Source: Paenibacillus sp. RC334 (GTDB taxonomy: Bacteria > Bacillota > Bacilli > Paenibacillales > Paenibacillaceae). From it: 64,000 nucleotides of DNA. Both the position numbers and the translations under genes were made by a program. Location of the stretch: positions 3,472,001-3,536,000 of the forward strand of contig NZ_CP125370.1 of assembly GCF_030034735.1 (NCBI RefSeq), in the 5' to 3' direction. Under the pieces are notes generated by a model that did no database searches, was not told the origin of the DNA, and saw nothing but the letters and a program-made list of their open reading frames with translations. Shown piece after piece: positions 9,925 through 18,148 of the stretch (positions are counted from its first letter, which is position 1; each line of letters starts with the position of its first letter).

Positions 9925-10794
9925 TCATATATGTGCAATAGCAGCCTTTCTCAACTCCTCCACGACCTGACTCTCCACACTACGGCTGCCCAGATCACCG
10001 TGAAAAATAACGCCTTGGCGTGCACCATGAAAATCCGAGCCACCAGTCGGGATCAGCCCGTAGTGTGCCGCCATTGCGGCATATCGACTCTCAGCCGCAT
10101 CATCATGGTCTGAATGTCGCACTTCCAAGCCCGCAGGCTTCGCCTCCTCTACAATGGAGCGAACCAGCTCATCATTGCCATACAATCCAGGGTGAGCCAC
10201 CACTGATACCCCTGCTGCTTCCCGAATCCAGCTTATGGCCTCCGCAGGCTCCACTCGGGGCACAGACACATAACCGGGCGCTCCCTCTGCCAAATAACGG
10301 TCAAACGCATCCCTCATATCCTTCGCATAGCCTTTTTGCACCAGCGTATCCGCCATATGCGGACGTCCAATGCTTTCATCTTGCGCCAGCGGTCTGCCCA
10401 TCGTAGCTACCACCTCATCCAGTGTGATTTCCACACCCAGGCTACGCAGCCGACTCAAAATCAGATCATTGCGGGTATCCCTCGCCTGACGTAGCTTTTC
10501 CAACCGTTCCAAAAAAACTTCATTACGGTAATCCATAAAATAACCGAGTATATGAATATCCTTACCACCTGCCCGTGTGCTAATTTCCACACCCGGCACC
10601 ACTGTAATGCCCAATCGCCGCCCTTCCTCAAGCGCTTCCTCCAGCCCAGCTACCGTATCGTGATCCGTAATTGCAACCCCTGCCAGTCCTTTTTCCTTGG
10701 CCCAACGCACATTGTCCGCTGGTGGCTGCATTCCGTCAGATGCCTGAGTGTGAGTGTGTAAATCGTATCGTCCCGAATTCGTCTGCTCCTCCAT
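9925..10794 (-). CDS. PHP-domain phosphoesterase (TrpH/RNase AM-like)
   Basis: The 289-residue product carries the polymerase-and-histidinol-phosphatase metal motifs in order: DLHTHTQASDG near residue 11, ITDHDT near 42, VPGVEIS near 66, HPG near 197 and GSDFHG near 257. This arrangement is that of the TrpH/YciV family, which includes 3',5'-nucleoside bisphosphate phosphatases and RNase AM. The substrate here is inferred. The start codon overlaps the stop codon of the LysR gene (TAATG, one shared base), and GAGGAGGAG precedes it. The two are therefore cotranscribed and probably translationally coupled. Confidence 0.85.
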   Translation of the reverse strand: MEEQTNSGRYDLHTHTQASDGMQPPADNVRWAKEKGLAGVAITDHDTVAGLEEALEEGRRLGITVVPGVEISTRAGGKDIHILGYFMDYRNEVFLERLEKLRQARDTRNDLILSRLRSLGVEITLDEVVATMGRPLAQDESIGRPHMADTLVQKGYAKDMRDAFDRYLAEGAPGYVSVPRVEPAEAISWIREAAGVSVVAHPGLYGNDELVRSIVEEAKPAGLEVRHSDHDDAAESRYAAMAAHYGLIPTGGSDFHGARQGVIFHGDLGSRSVESQVVEELRKAAIAHI

Positions 10795-11750
10795 TACGCA
10801 TTCTCCTCCTCTTTCATCTCTGCAAGCTCGTCCACCGTATCCCCGGACACGTTCGTTCCCTGATCATGACGACGCAAGAATGACAGAAAGGTCACCACCG
10901 GAATCGGCAATAGCGCTGATTTCAGATGAATGGCATAAAACTCGCGTTTAAAGGTGATATCGGAAATATTTACGATTTTCAGCAATCCGAGTGCAACCTC
11001 GTGCTTCACCGAAGAAGGCGATAGCATCGTAATGCCTAATCCCGCCTCCACCGCCGATTTGACCGCTCCAGTGCTGCCCATCTCCATAACGATGGAAAGT
11101 CGGGACGTATCAACACCACGGCTTTTCAGCTCATCCTCTATCACCTGCCTTGTACCTGACCCCTTTTCTCTTGCTACAAAAGGATGCTTAAACACGTCCT
11201 CCAGAACTACCTTTTTGGCCTTGGCCAGTACATGATCCGAAGGAACAATCAGCTTCAGCTCATCCTGCATCACGGGCTCCACCACGATATCCGGGTGTTG
11301 AATCGGTGCTTCAATCAGCCCTAAATTCAATTGATGCTTTAAAATATCATCCATAATTTGAGTCGTATTCATTACATTCATTGCCATGCGTATATGAGGG
11401 TACTCCTGACCAAACGGCCCCAACATTCTCGGCACAATGTACTCGCCAATCGTAAGACTTGCGCCAATATGTAATCTCCCCTCCAGCATGTGAGTAAAAG
11501 CAGACATCGCCTCATCAGCTTCACGAATTAGCTGCATGCTTTTTTTCGCAAAAGGCAGCAGTGTCGCTCCTGCCTCCGACAGCTCGATTTTTTTGGTAGA
11601 TCGATGCAGTAGCTTCGTACCAAAATAATCTTCCAAAGACTGAATTTGCATCGTCACGGCAGGTTGCGTCATATGCAGCGCTTGCGCCGCTGCCGAGAAG
11701 CTCCCCCGCTCCGCTACCGTATAAAAAATATGCAGCTGATGAAAGTTCAT
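10794..11750 (-). CDS. LysR-type transcriptional regulator (CysL/YeiE-like)
   Basis: This 318-residue protein has the LysR winged-helix domain at residues 1-60 (FYTVAERGSFSAAAQALHMTQPAVTMQIQSLE) and a substrate-binding-like effector domain from about 90. The effector domain resembles the CysL/YeiE branch, which often controls sulfur metabolism. The actual target and ligand are unknown. The stop overlaps the start of the PHP phosphoesterase gene, so it is the first gene of a two-gene unit. Upstream lie a plausible sigma-A promoter and, further out, a perfect 11-bp inverted repeat that could be an operator. Confidence 0.88.
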   Translation of the reverse strand: MNFHQLHIFYTVAERGSFSAAAQALHMTQPAVTMQIQSLEDYFGTKLLHRSTKKIELSEAGATLLPFAKKSMQLIREADEAMSAFTHMLEGRLHIGASLTIGEYIVPRMLGPFGQEYPHIRMAMNVMNTTQIMDDILKHQLNLGLIEAPIQHPDIVVEPVMQDELKLIVPSDHVLAKAKKVVLEDVFKHPFVAREKGSGTRQVIEDELKSRGVDTSRLSIVMEMGSTGAVKSAVEAGLGITMLSPSSVKHEVALGLLKIVNISDITFKREFYAIHLKSALLPIPVVTFLSFLRRHDQGTNVSGDTVDELAEMKEEENA

Positions 11751-11782
11751 ACTAACAGCCCTCTCCCCTCTCTGATCTCCTT

Positions 11783-11810
11783 ATTTTAACATAAGAAAAA
11801 CATCTGTCGA
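11783..11810 (-). promoter_or_regulatory. Candidate sigma-A promoter of the LysR gene
   Basis: Reading the reverse strand, TCGACA at 11805-11810 and TAAAAT at 11783-11788 are separated by 16 bases. Each hexamer has one mismatch to consensus. The site is 33 bases upstream of the LysR start codon, so the untranslated leader would be short. Confidence 0.45.
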
Positions 11811-11906
11811 AGGATTCCCAAGAAAACAGACCTAAATTAGTGGATTTTTATTATAGATTTTATAAATAAGCATTTTGCATAAATCCCAAGAGCGATTTCA
11901 AATCAG

Positions 11907-11947
11907 CAATATATAGATCAAAATCGGTCTAGTTTGTCTATATATTG
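11907..11947. repeat. Perfect 11-bp inverted repeat, possible operator
   Basis: CAATATATAGA at 11907-11917 is repeated in inverted form at 11937-11947, with 19 bases between. It lies 157-197 bases upstream of the LysR start codon and is not followed by a T-run. It could be an operator or, since the arms are AT-rich, a weak structural element. Confidence 0.5.
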
Positions 11948-11990
11948 TACTTTTAAGCGTCGGAAATCGAATGATGCAAAATGCTGAAAT

Positions 11991-12022
11991 AAAAAAAGTA
12001 TGCAGCTGATTCCTGCATACTT
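11991..12022 (-). terminator. Intrinsic terminator after the 145-residue protein gene
   Basis: The 10-bp perfect stem AAGTATGCAG/CTGCATACTT (11996-12005 with 12013-12022, 7-base loop) is followed by a run of T on the reverse strand. It lies 47 bases after the stop codon. Confidence 0.88.
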
Positions 12023-12068
12023 CTAATAGATAAGGTACTAGACGATATCCCTTCCGCCAAATCAACGT

Positions 12069-12506
12069 CTATTTCCGTTTGCGGGTGCTTTTCATCAGTG
12101 TCATACGCCGCGAATGGCGCAACCAGGAATAGTATGACTTCAAATCCCGCAGTTCAATGGTCTCTGACATCCTTCCCAAAAAGGTGATCACAATCATTTT
12201 GTGGAGCGGGTTACCCGCAATATCCATTTCGCCAGGCAACTCACCAAACTCGGCCACGACGACCAGGTCACCATCAATTAAATATACATCCTCTTCATTG
12301 TGATAATAGGACTCCATCCTGTTTTGCTTCAGGCATTCCCAAAGCCAGGCGGCGATATGATTCGTTTCGTACTGTTTCTGTTCTATACGGTCTAAGTAGC
12401 GTGTTTGCGCATGATTTGTAATCACAATATCGGCGACCTTCTTGTCGCCCATCTCTACGTAGAACGGTTCGTATGTACTCCATCGCTGCATTGCCTTGTC
12501 ACGCAC
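12069..12506 (-). CDS. Hypothetical protein, 145 residues
   Basis: I do not recognise this family with confidence. The start is GTG at 12504-12506, preceded by GGGGAGAGTGATCCC; an internal ATG five codons later is possible. The protein is soluble and has an N-terminal segment ITNHAQTRYLDRIE with spaced His and Arg residues, loosely like small cysteine-free HxxxR families. Beta-rich stretches follow (DVYLIDGDLVVVAEFG, KMIVITFLG), and a very basic tail ends STRKRK. No signal peptide or membrane segment is seen. It lies 230 bases downstream of ylbG on the same strand and has its own terminator. Its placement beside ricF-ylbG may be coincidental. Confidence 0.75.
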   Translation of the reverse strand: MRDKAMQRWSTYEPFYVEMGDKKVADIVITNHAQTRYLDRIEQKQYETNHIAAWLWECLKQNRMESYYHNEEDVYLIDGDLVVVAEFGELPGEMDIAGNPLHKMIVITFLGRMSETIELRDLKSYYSWLRHSRRMTLMKSTRKRK

Positions 12507-12674
12507 GGGATCACTCTCCCCACCAGATAGGTCTTTATATCTACCAATATATTCATATGTTACCTCAACAGACCCGGGACTACAAGTTACAAAATTGAAG
12601 TTTATCGCTAATTTTTAAAGATTATTTTAGGTCTATCAGCATTAAGGCTATTATGCAAAAGTCCTGACTTTATA

Positions 12675-12710
12675 AAAAAAAGCCAGCCCATAGGCCGACT
12701 TTTTAATAAA
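12675..12710 (-). terminator. Intrinsic terminator after ylbG
   Basis: On the reverse strand AAAAAGTCGGCC, a short loop, then GGGCTGGC (stem with two G-U pairs) and a run of seven T residues. It sits directly after ylbG and before the 145-residue protein gene. Confidence 0.75.
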
Positions 12711-12735
12711 ACTTGAAAAATAACACCTTTAAAAA

Positions 12736-13005
12736 TTATATTTCATACTCTTTTAATTTTTCCTTATCGTCGTTATACTCCGTCCTTATCTCATTTCGGA
12801 AGGAGCGTTCGACCTTGCGCACATAGGAAAGCCTGCGAATATTTTTAACGGTATCCTCTGCCCGATCCGCATTCATGTAAATGACAACATAATGCATACG
12901 CCTCGAAATATAGTGGACATTCCCGTATTTCTCCAAATTGCGGGCAGCCTTGATATCGCTTACCCAAATGATGTACCCTGTCCGCTCGGCAAACATTCGC
13001 TTCAT
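12736..13005 (-). CDS. ylbG: YlbG family protein (DUF2129)
   Basis: This is a small basic protein of 89 residues with the YlbG core GYIIWVSDIKAARNLEKYGN followed by HYISRRMHYVVIYM and an ending V.KVE.S. Its biochemical role is unknown. The gene follows ricF (ylbF) by 30 bases, the same order as ylbF-ylbG in B. subtilis, so cotranscription is likely. GGAGGGG lies upstream; both ATG 13005 and ATG 12996 are compatible with it. I list the first. Confidence 0.88.
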   Translation of the reverse strand: MKRMFAERTGYIIWVSDIKAARNLEKYGNVHYISRRMHYVVIYMNADRAEDTVKNIRRLSYVRKVERSFRNEIRTEYNDDKEKLKEYEI

Positions 13006-13035
13006 CTCCCCTCCATTCGATATCATCCCTATGGC

Positions 13036-13476
13036 CTATCCGCAGGAGCACTTGCCTCCGCTACCGCAGCCACCCTTTTTCACATTCGGATCATTGCTCG
13101 GCACCTTAATGGTGTCGGACACAGAATAAGCAATCGTTTCGGACATGGCATGGAGCATATCATCCAACGCCCTTTCTGCCCGTTTGAACTCCTGAACCTC
13201 CTGAAATTGTTCAAGTTCCAGTTCAACGAGCTGCACTGCATCCTTCGCTTCATGAAAGTTTGGGTGAAAATGCCCAAAGCGTTCCGTTTCCGCGAACAGC
13301 TCCTTTTTGGCATCCAGCTTGCGTACACACGCCTGAATCGACGGATTCAATTCCACACGCTGTTTCCAATATAAATAATCCGATACCTCAAAGGACCGGT
13401 TGACCATATCGCCCAATTCATAGGCGTTAATAAGCACTTCTGCCATATTGACCGTATTCAATTCGGCTACGCTCAT
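13036..13476 (-). CDS. ricF: RicF (YlbF), Ric complex subunit for mRNA maturation
   Basis: The 146-residue YlbF-family protein is mostly helical (residues 10-125). It ends in a Cys-rich tail GGCGSGGKCSCG with three cysteines, matching the cysteine tail of RicF that helps ligate iron-sulfur clusters in the RicA-RicF-RicT complex. In B. subtilis this complex stimulates RNase Y-dependent processing, and affects competence, biofilm formation and sporulation. The ATG at 13476 has only a moderate ribosome site (AAAGTGAGATGAAC). ylbG follows on the same strand. Confidence 0.93.
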   Translation of the reverse strand: MSVAELNTVNMAEVLINAYELGDMVNRSFEVSDYLYWKQRVELNPSIQACVRKLDAKKELFAETERFGHFHPNFHEAKDAVQLVELELEQFQEVQEFKRAERALDDMLHAMSETIAYSVSDTIKVPSNDPNVKKGGCGSGGKCSCG

Positions 13477-13582
13477 GAATGTTCATCTCACTTTATATAA
13501 AGTTCTACTGGTAAAGTAGACTCATTTATCATACCACATCCTTCTTTTGAGAAGAAGGAGTTTCATGCACATCCTGGCTCTT

Positions 13583-15649
13583 CTATGTAAAAGGAACCAG
13601 CAGGCGCATGTCCGACCATTCCCCCGGCTGTAAAGTCGTGCGGGGCAACGTCTCACCGTCCGTTCCGGTAGCATACCAGCCAGTCACACTCCACGGCTCA
13701 CCGGGAGCCACCGCTTCCGGTATCCATTTGACCTCTTTTTCACCGATTCGCAGTCCTACCGCCGCTTGCCAGCGAATCGCCTGTTCCATGAGCTGCCGAG
13801 CGGTGGATGCATGGTAGCTTCTCCATTCTTTCGTCCATGACGCGGGTACTGCCAATTTCTCTGGAAAATAATCGGATGGGTCAGGTAGCGTATGCTCCCG
13901 TTCATAAAAATGCAACGTCCGCCCCGTATAAACCAAACCTGCCCTTCCCTCTTGAGAAAACATCGGCCATTCCTGAGTTGAGTCTGTTAACGTTTCGCCA
14001 ACCGTCGTTTCTGTATCATCCACATCAAATAGACTGTTGGAACTATCCGTACAAATTCCCTCCGTTTCCGCAACCAGCGGATAACGGTGAACAGGCTCGT
14101 CCACCCCCTCCAGCTCCCGGCGCGGACTTAGCCCAATCGTAGCAAGTGTCCTGCGGATTTTGGCAGCCGAACGTGCCGGAATAATAAAGTCCCTTTCACC
14201 AATCCGTTCAAGCAATCCAGCCAGTCCGGGGTGACGTGCAGCAGTGTCTGCGTCCTCTCGGGTACCACAGCGCAGAAGTGTTACCGTTGCAAACGCTATC
14301 CGTCCCACATCTCCTGCCCACTGCTCCACTGCCACGCGTACATGGTCAGGCACGCCTGTCCGGCTAAACTTGTCCAGAAGAGCAGGAATAGCTTTGGCCT
14401 CCATCCCCAACTCGATCGCCTCTGTAACACTGTCTCGGGTGATCCGGTATACCACCATTCGGTCCCCCGTCACACGTTTGCAGAAGCATTCCAGCTTCCA
14501 GCGCACATCATAAGCTACATCCGGTGGCACCAATATTTCAAAATCCGGCTGTACATAAAAGGTACCTGGCTCCTGAACCGCATCCTTCTCATCATCGGAA
14601 CGAAGCATATCCAGCACCGGTACGTTCCAGCGAAAACACAGTTCTCCCGACGCGGTCAGCCCCCAATCACCCATTCCAAAGGCGGTCAGTGCGGTCAGCC
14701 ATCCCTTAACCATATCTATGTATTGTCCGTTAAAGTTGAAATCAGAGACTGTGTTGCCCTCAATTCTTACGGGGCTTGCATGAATAGCAGCAAATTCCAA
14801 AGTATTACTACTTTTCCGATCCTCTTTACTCAGACTCTCCTGCGTAATCAGTCCCGTCTGAGTCATCCATTGGAGCAACGGCCCGATATGTATCCAGCCT
14901 TCTGGTCCCGCATGAGTGGAGGCCACACACAGCATATACCGAAAATGCTGCATAGACGCTTCGGCCTTGCCGTACCTTTCCATGAGCGTGACAAGAATAT
15001 GCTTGCGCATTTGCCAAGCGGACAAGCGAACCCACGCTGCCAGCCCGGATTCCTGAACATGAAAAGAAGCAGCTTCCTTCACCAGCAGACCCAAGCTGAG
15101 CAGCAAGTCCATCATCACCACCGTTTGCACCGGATATAGCTCGGCGTGCGCATATTGTAGCCCAAGTCCAGTCAAATCTTTCGGATGAAAGGGAGTCAGC
15201 TCGTTTAGCTTTTGCAGCGACCGTTTATGAATGGTCCCTTTCGCTGTCAAAGGTACTCCCTGCACTGCAATACGGGACAACACATGTAGCAGCTCCGCTT
15301 CCAGTCCCGTCATTGCTTCATGCACCGTCAGCGGTTGGTCTGTATCCATCGCTTTCATCGTACTTTGGCTTTGCTCCAACAGCATTTCGTACAGATCTGG
15401 CAGCCGATAAACCGGAATATATAACATTCGTTCGCCCCACGATTTGGTAACCGCCTCCAGCCAGCCCCGGTCGCGCAGTCCGTGCAGTGCCAGTTTCGTT
15501 TCGGCTCCGCTCAATGCTCCCCGGGTAAGCCGTAATGGCTCTTCTTCCTTCATGGGCTGTCCCGCGTGTCGGATAAAGCATCGACGTAGCACCAACAGCT
15601 CATCCGATGCAAGCTCCTTCCAGCCGCCTTCCGTGTCCGTTACGCCCAT
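13583..15649 (-). CDS. Helicase-associated protein, partner of XPB (Helicase_C_3-like)
   Basis: The 688-residue protein has no Walker A motif. Residues 20-90 and 90-230 form winged-helix-like segments. The region from about 350 (FYVQPDFEILVPPDV) to 520 matches the XPB/Ssl2-like helical domain known as Helicase_C_3. This family occurs in actinobacteria and some Bacillota next to XPB genes. The ATG is 6 bases downstream of the XPB stop codon, so the pair is certainly cotranscribed. A regulatory or DNA-binding subunit of the XPB helicase is the likely role, by inference. In Mycobacterium the same two families are adjacent (Rv0861c/Rv0862c). Confidence 0.78.
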   Translation of the reverse strand: MGVTDTEGGWKELASDELLVLRRCFIRHAGQPMKEEEPLRLTRGALSGAETKLALHGLRDRGWLEAVTKSWGERMLYIPVYRLPDLYEMLLEQSQSTMKAMDTDQPLTVHEAMTGLEAELLHVLSRIAVQGVPLTAKGTIHKRSLQKLNELTPFHPKDLTGLGLQYAHAELYPVQTVVMMDLLLSLGLLVKEAASFHVQESGLAAWVRLSAWQMRKHILVTLMERYGKAEASMQHFRYMLCVASTHAGPEGWIHIGPLLQWMTQTGLITQESLSKEDRKSSNTLEFAAIHASPVRIEGNTVSDFNFNGQYIDMVKGWLTALTAFGMGDWGLTASGELCFRWNVPVLDMLRSDDEKDAVQEPGTFYVQPDFEILVPPDVAYDVRWKLECFCKRVTGDRMVVYRITRDSVTEAIELGMEAKAIPALLDKFSRTGVPDHVRVAVEQWAGDVGRIAFATVTLLRCGTREDADTAARHPGLAGLLERIGERDFIIPARSAAKIRRTLATIGLSPRRELEGVDEPVHRYPLVAETEGICTDSSNSLFDVDDTETTVGETLTDSTQEWPMFSQEGRAGLVYTGRTLHFYEREHTLPDPSDYFPEKLAVPASWTKEWRSYHASTARQLMEQAIRWQAAVGLRIGEKEVKWIPEAVAPGEPWSVTGWYATGTDGETLPRTTLQPGEWSDMRLLVPFT

Positions 15650-15655
15650 CCTTGA

Positions 15656-17479
15656 TTACGCCTCCCTTTTCTTTCCACCAGCTTCGGTCTCATCATTCAG
15701 GTTACTGATAACCTCCCCGGAGCTGAATCTGCGAATCGCATATTCATAGCCCTGCTCAATCAGAAACAGCTGACGACGGGCTGCAAATTCCGTCTCCTTA
15801 CTGTTTTCCGTCACCAGCGCATAAAAATAAGCCTTATTTTCACCAGACTTTGGTCTCAAAATGCGGCCAAGCCGCTGTGCCTCCTCCTGACGGGAGCCAA
15901 AGCTGCCCGATACCTCAATAGCTACGGCCGCATCCGGCAAATCCACAGCAAAGTTCGCCACCTTGGACACCAGAAGAGTCCGAATTGTACCGTTGCGGAA
16001 CGCATCGAACCACCGCACCCGTTCAGCCTGGCTCATAGACCCGGTTATCAACGGCACACTCAGCTCCTGCGCCAATATACGCAATTGATCCAAATATTGC
16101 CCAATAATAAGCGTGGGCAAGCCCTTGTGCTGTTGCATCAGGCTGCGCACCGCTTCCAGCTTGGCCGGATTTTCGGCGGCAATCCGATACTGCTGCCTGC
16201 CTTCAGCACGCATACTACGCTCCAGAAGTGCAGCCGACATGGGAAGCCGCAGCTCCACACAATCGACCTGAGCGATCCAGCCCTGTCGCTCCAGTTCTTT
16301 CCACGGCATGTCGTACCGTTTCGGTCCGATCAAGGAGAACACATCCCGCTCACACCCGTCCTCCCGAACCAGCGTCGCGGTCAATCCCAAACGACGGGTG
16401 GCCTGAATATCCGCCGTTGCCCGAAATACCGGCGCAGGCAGCAAATGCACCTCATCATATACAATTAACCCCCATTTGCGCTCGCTAAGTAGCTTCATAT
16501 GCTCAAATCCTCCATCTTTAGTACGGCGATGCGTTAAAATCTGGTAGGTTGCCGCTGTAATCGGACGCACTTCCTTTTTCTGTCCACTGTATTCTCCAAT
16601 GGAATCAACAGGAATATCCGTCTTTAGCTTCAATTCCTCAATCCATTGCCGAACAGATGTGGTATTGGAGGTTAAAATAAGCACCTCGCACTGAAGCCGC
16701 TCCATCACCGCCATACCGATTACGGTTTTTCCCGCTCCACATGGAAGCACCAGCACACCGCTGCCACCCAGACCGTCTGCCCCTTCAAACGCATCGGCTG
16801 CCTCCACTTGATAATCACGAAGCTTCAGCTCCGTTTGTCCCTGACCCAGAGAAAAACGAAGCTGATTCCCCTCAAGATAGCCTGCCGTATCCATGACCGG
16901 GAATCCAAGTCGTGCCAGTTCCTGCTTGAGCAGGCCCCGATTTTCTGGCAGAACCGACACGGTCACTTCACTGTCACGAAGCAAACCAAGCTGCTGAAGA
17001 TCCTGCTTGAGCAGCAGTTCATCCAGTAAAGCCGGGCTGTCCGCCGTTAGTATCAAGCGGTCGACCGCTGTACAGCTATGAGTTTTATCCGTTTCCATGC
17101 CTATAGTTGCATCCTGCTCTATACTGTTCAGATCAGCAGTATGCATGCTGTAACGGCCCTCTTCTTCCACTCTCGCCCGTGACAGCCTAAGCGTCCCGTA
17201 ACGGGCGACGAGCTGTTCAATATCCTTTAACAATTCACGGGGAATTTCCCAACGGGACATGGATTGTAGACTATGTTGAACATCGGCGGCACTCCACCCA
17301 AGGGCGGCCGCATTCCACAGGGACAAGGGAGTGATGTGATATGTATGAAAAGCGGATGGGCTTTTAACCAGCTCCGCATAGACCTGCAACTGTGAACGTG
17401 CATGCTCCGAAGCGGGCAGGCCGATTTCCAGCAAAACGGTAAAATCGCGTTGTACAATACAAGGGTGATCCGGATTCAT
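15656..17479 (-). CDS. XPB-type DNA repair helicase (SF2)
   Basis: This 607-residue superfamily 2 helicase shows CGAGKT at 247-252 (motif I), YDEVH at 341-345 (motif II), LTATLVREDG at 366-375 containing the RED motif diagnostic of XPB, and LGRILRPK near 557 (motif VI). The N-terminal 200 residues resemble the damage-recognition region of bacterial XPB. It is expected to be an ATP-dependent 3'-5' helicase in DNA repair or transcription-coupled processes. GGGAGGTAATT precedes the ATG. XPB is common in actinobacteria and archaea and patchy in Bacillota. The partner gene follows after 6 bases. Confidence 0.92.
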   Translation of the reverse strand: MNPDHPCIVQRDFTVLLEIGLPASEHARSQLQVYAELVKSPSAFHTYHITPLSLWNAAALGWSAADVQHSLQSMSRWEIPRELLKDIEQLVARYGTLRLSRARVEEEGRYSMHTADLNSIEQDATIGMETDKTHSCTAVDRLILTADSPALLDELLLKQDLQQLGLLRDSEVTVSVLPENRGLLKQELARLGFPVMDTAGYLEGNQLRFSLGQGQTELKLRDYQVEAADAFEGADGLGGSGVLVLPCGAGKTVIGMAVMERLQCEVLILTSNTTSVRQWIEELKLKTDIPVDSIGEYSGQKKEVRPITAATYQILTHRRTKDGGFEHMKLLSERKWGLIVYDEVHLLPAPVFRATADIQATRRLGLTATLVREDGCERDVFSLIGPKRYDMPWKELERQGWIAQVDCVELRLPMSAALLERSMRAEGRQQYRIAAENPAKLEAVRSLMQQHKGLPTLIIGQYLDQLRILAQELSVPLITGSMSQAERVRWFDAFRNGTIRTLLVSKVANFAVDLPDAAVAIEVSGSFGSRQEEAQRLGRILRPKSGENKAYFYALVTENSKETEFAARRQLFLIEQGYEYAIRRFSSGEVISNLNDETEAGGKKREA

Positions 17480-17570
17480 AATTACCTCCCGTCAATCTAT
17501 AACACATCATCTTAAAATCTATATAACAAACAGTTTGTCCGTTTATTCGCAGATCAACCGGAATAGCAAG

Positions 17571-17600
17571 AAGTCCAACCCGTATATGGGTTGAACTCCT
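17571..17600 (-). terminator. Weak hairpin after the CBS gene
   Basis: Reverse strand TTCAACCC-ATATAC-GGGTTGGA forms a 7-8 bp stem, but no proper T-run follows. It may be a weak terminator between the CBS gene and the XPB operon. Confidence 0.35.
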
Positions 17601-17630
17601 TATCATCCAAGCCTATCCTTGCTTTTTTAC

Positions 17631-18059
17631 CTAGTGAACCTGCTCTGAAATATGGCTAAGCGCCTCTCCAGCGTTGTCTGCAAAAATATTACGTACGGCC
17701 AGATCGCCAATCGAAACAATCCCGATCAAACGATCCCCTTCCGTTACCGGCAGACGGCGGATTTGCTGCTCCGCCATCAGCTCGGCTGCTTGATCCACCG
17801 ACATGTCGGCTTGAGCGGTACGGATGCCTGTTGTCATCACTGTGTCGACCGAACTAGAGCCGGAATGCTTAGCCGCATAACCGCGAACGACAAGGTCACG
17901 GTCCGTTACCACACCGATGAGCTTGTCACTGCCTTCACTCTCCACAACCGGGATAAAACCGGTGTCGTTGTCCTTCATTTTGAGCGCAATTTCATAAATA
18001 TTGTCTTGCGGGGTAACCGTTACACATTTTTCAGTCATAACTTCCTGAACCTTTTTCAT
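17631..18059 (-). CDS. Tandem CBS-domain protein
   Basis: The 142-residue protein consists almost entirely of two CBS domains, about 5-60 (VMTEKCVTV...GVVTDRDLV) and 72-130 (VMTTGIRTA...GIVSIGDLA). Together they form one Bateman module that usually binds adenosyl nucleotides. I chose the ATG at 18057-18059 because AAAGGAGGGAGT lies 8 bases upstream. No enzyme or channel domain is attached, so it is likely a stand-alone sensor similar to B. subtilis YhcV or mycobacterial HRP1. It is not AcuB, which also has an ACT domain. The target is unknown. Confidence 0.88.
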   Translation of the reverse strand: MKKVQEVMTEKCVTVTPQDNIYEIALKMKDNDTGFIPVVESEGSDKLIGVVTDRDLVVRGYAAKHSGSSSVDTVMTTGIRTAQADMSVDQAAELMAEQQIRRLPVTEGDRLIGIVSIGDLAVRNIFADNAGEALSHISEQVH

Positions 18060-18148
18060 GGGTACTCCCTCCTTTTCAAGAGTAGGGTACCCCATTTCAT
18101 TCTGCTCATACACCGAATCAGCTCATACCGTTTCAGCTCCGTTAGCTG

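Larger units (their letters stand above)
11751..12068. other. Gene-free stretch between LysR and the 145-residue protein gene
   Basis: These 318 bases hold the LysR promoter candidate, an AT-rich segment, a perfect 11-bp inverted repeat (11907-11917 and 11937-11947) and the terminator of the next gene at 11991-12022. No coding potential was seen. Confidence 0.7.

Noticed and set aside
14231..15139. 302-codon open frame opposite the helicase-associated gene
   Set aside because: Shadow of the real reading frame; the peptide has no family features.
17631..18059. CBS protein as AcuB
   Set aside because: It lacks the C-terminal ACT domain and is 19 kb from acuA.
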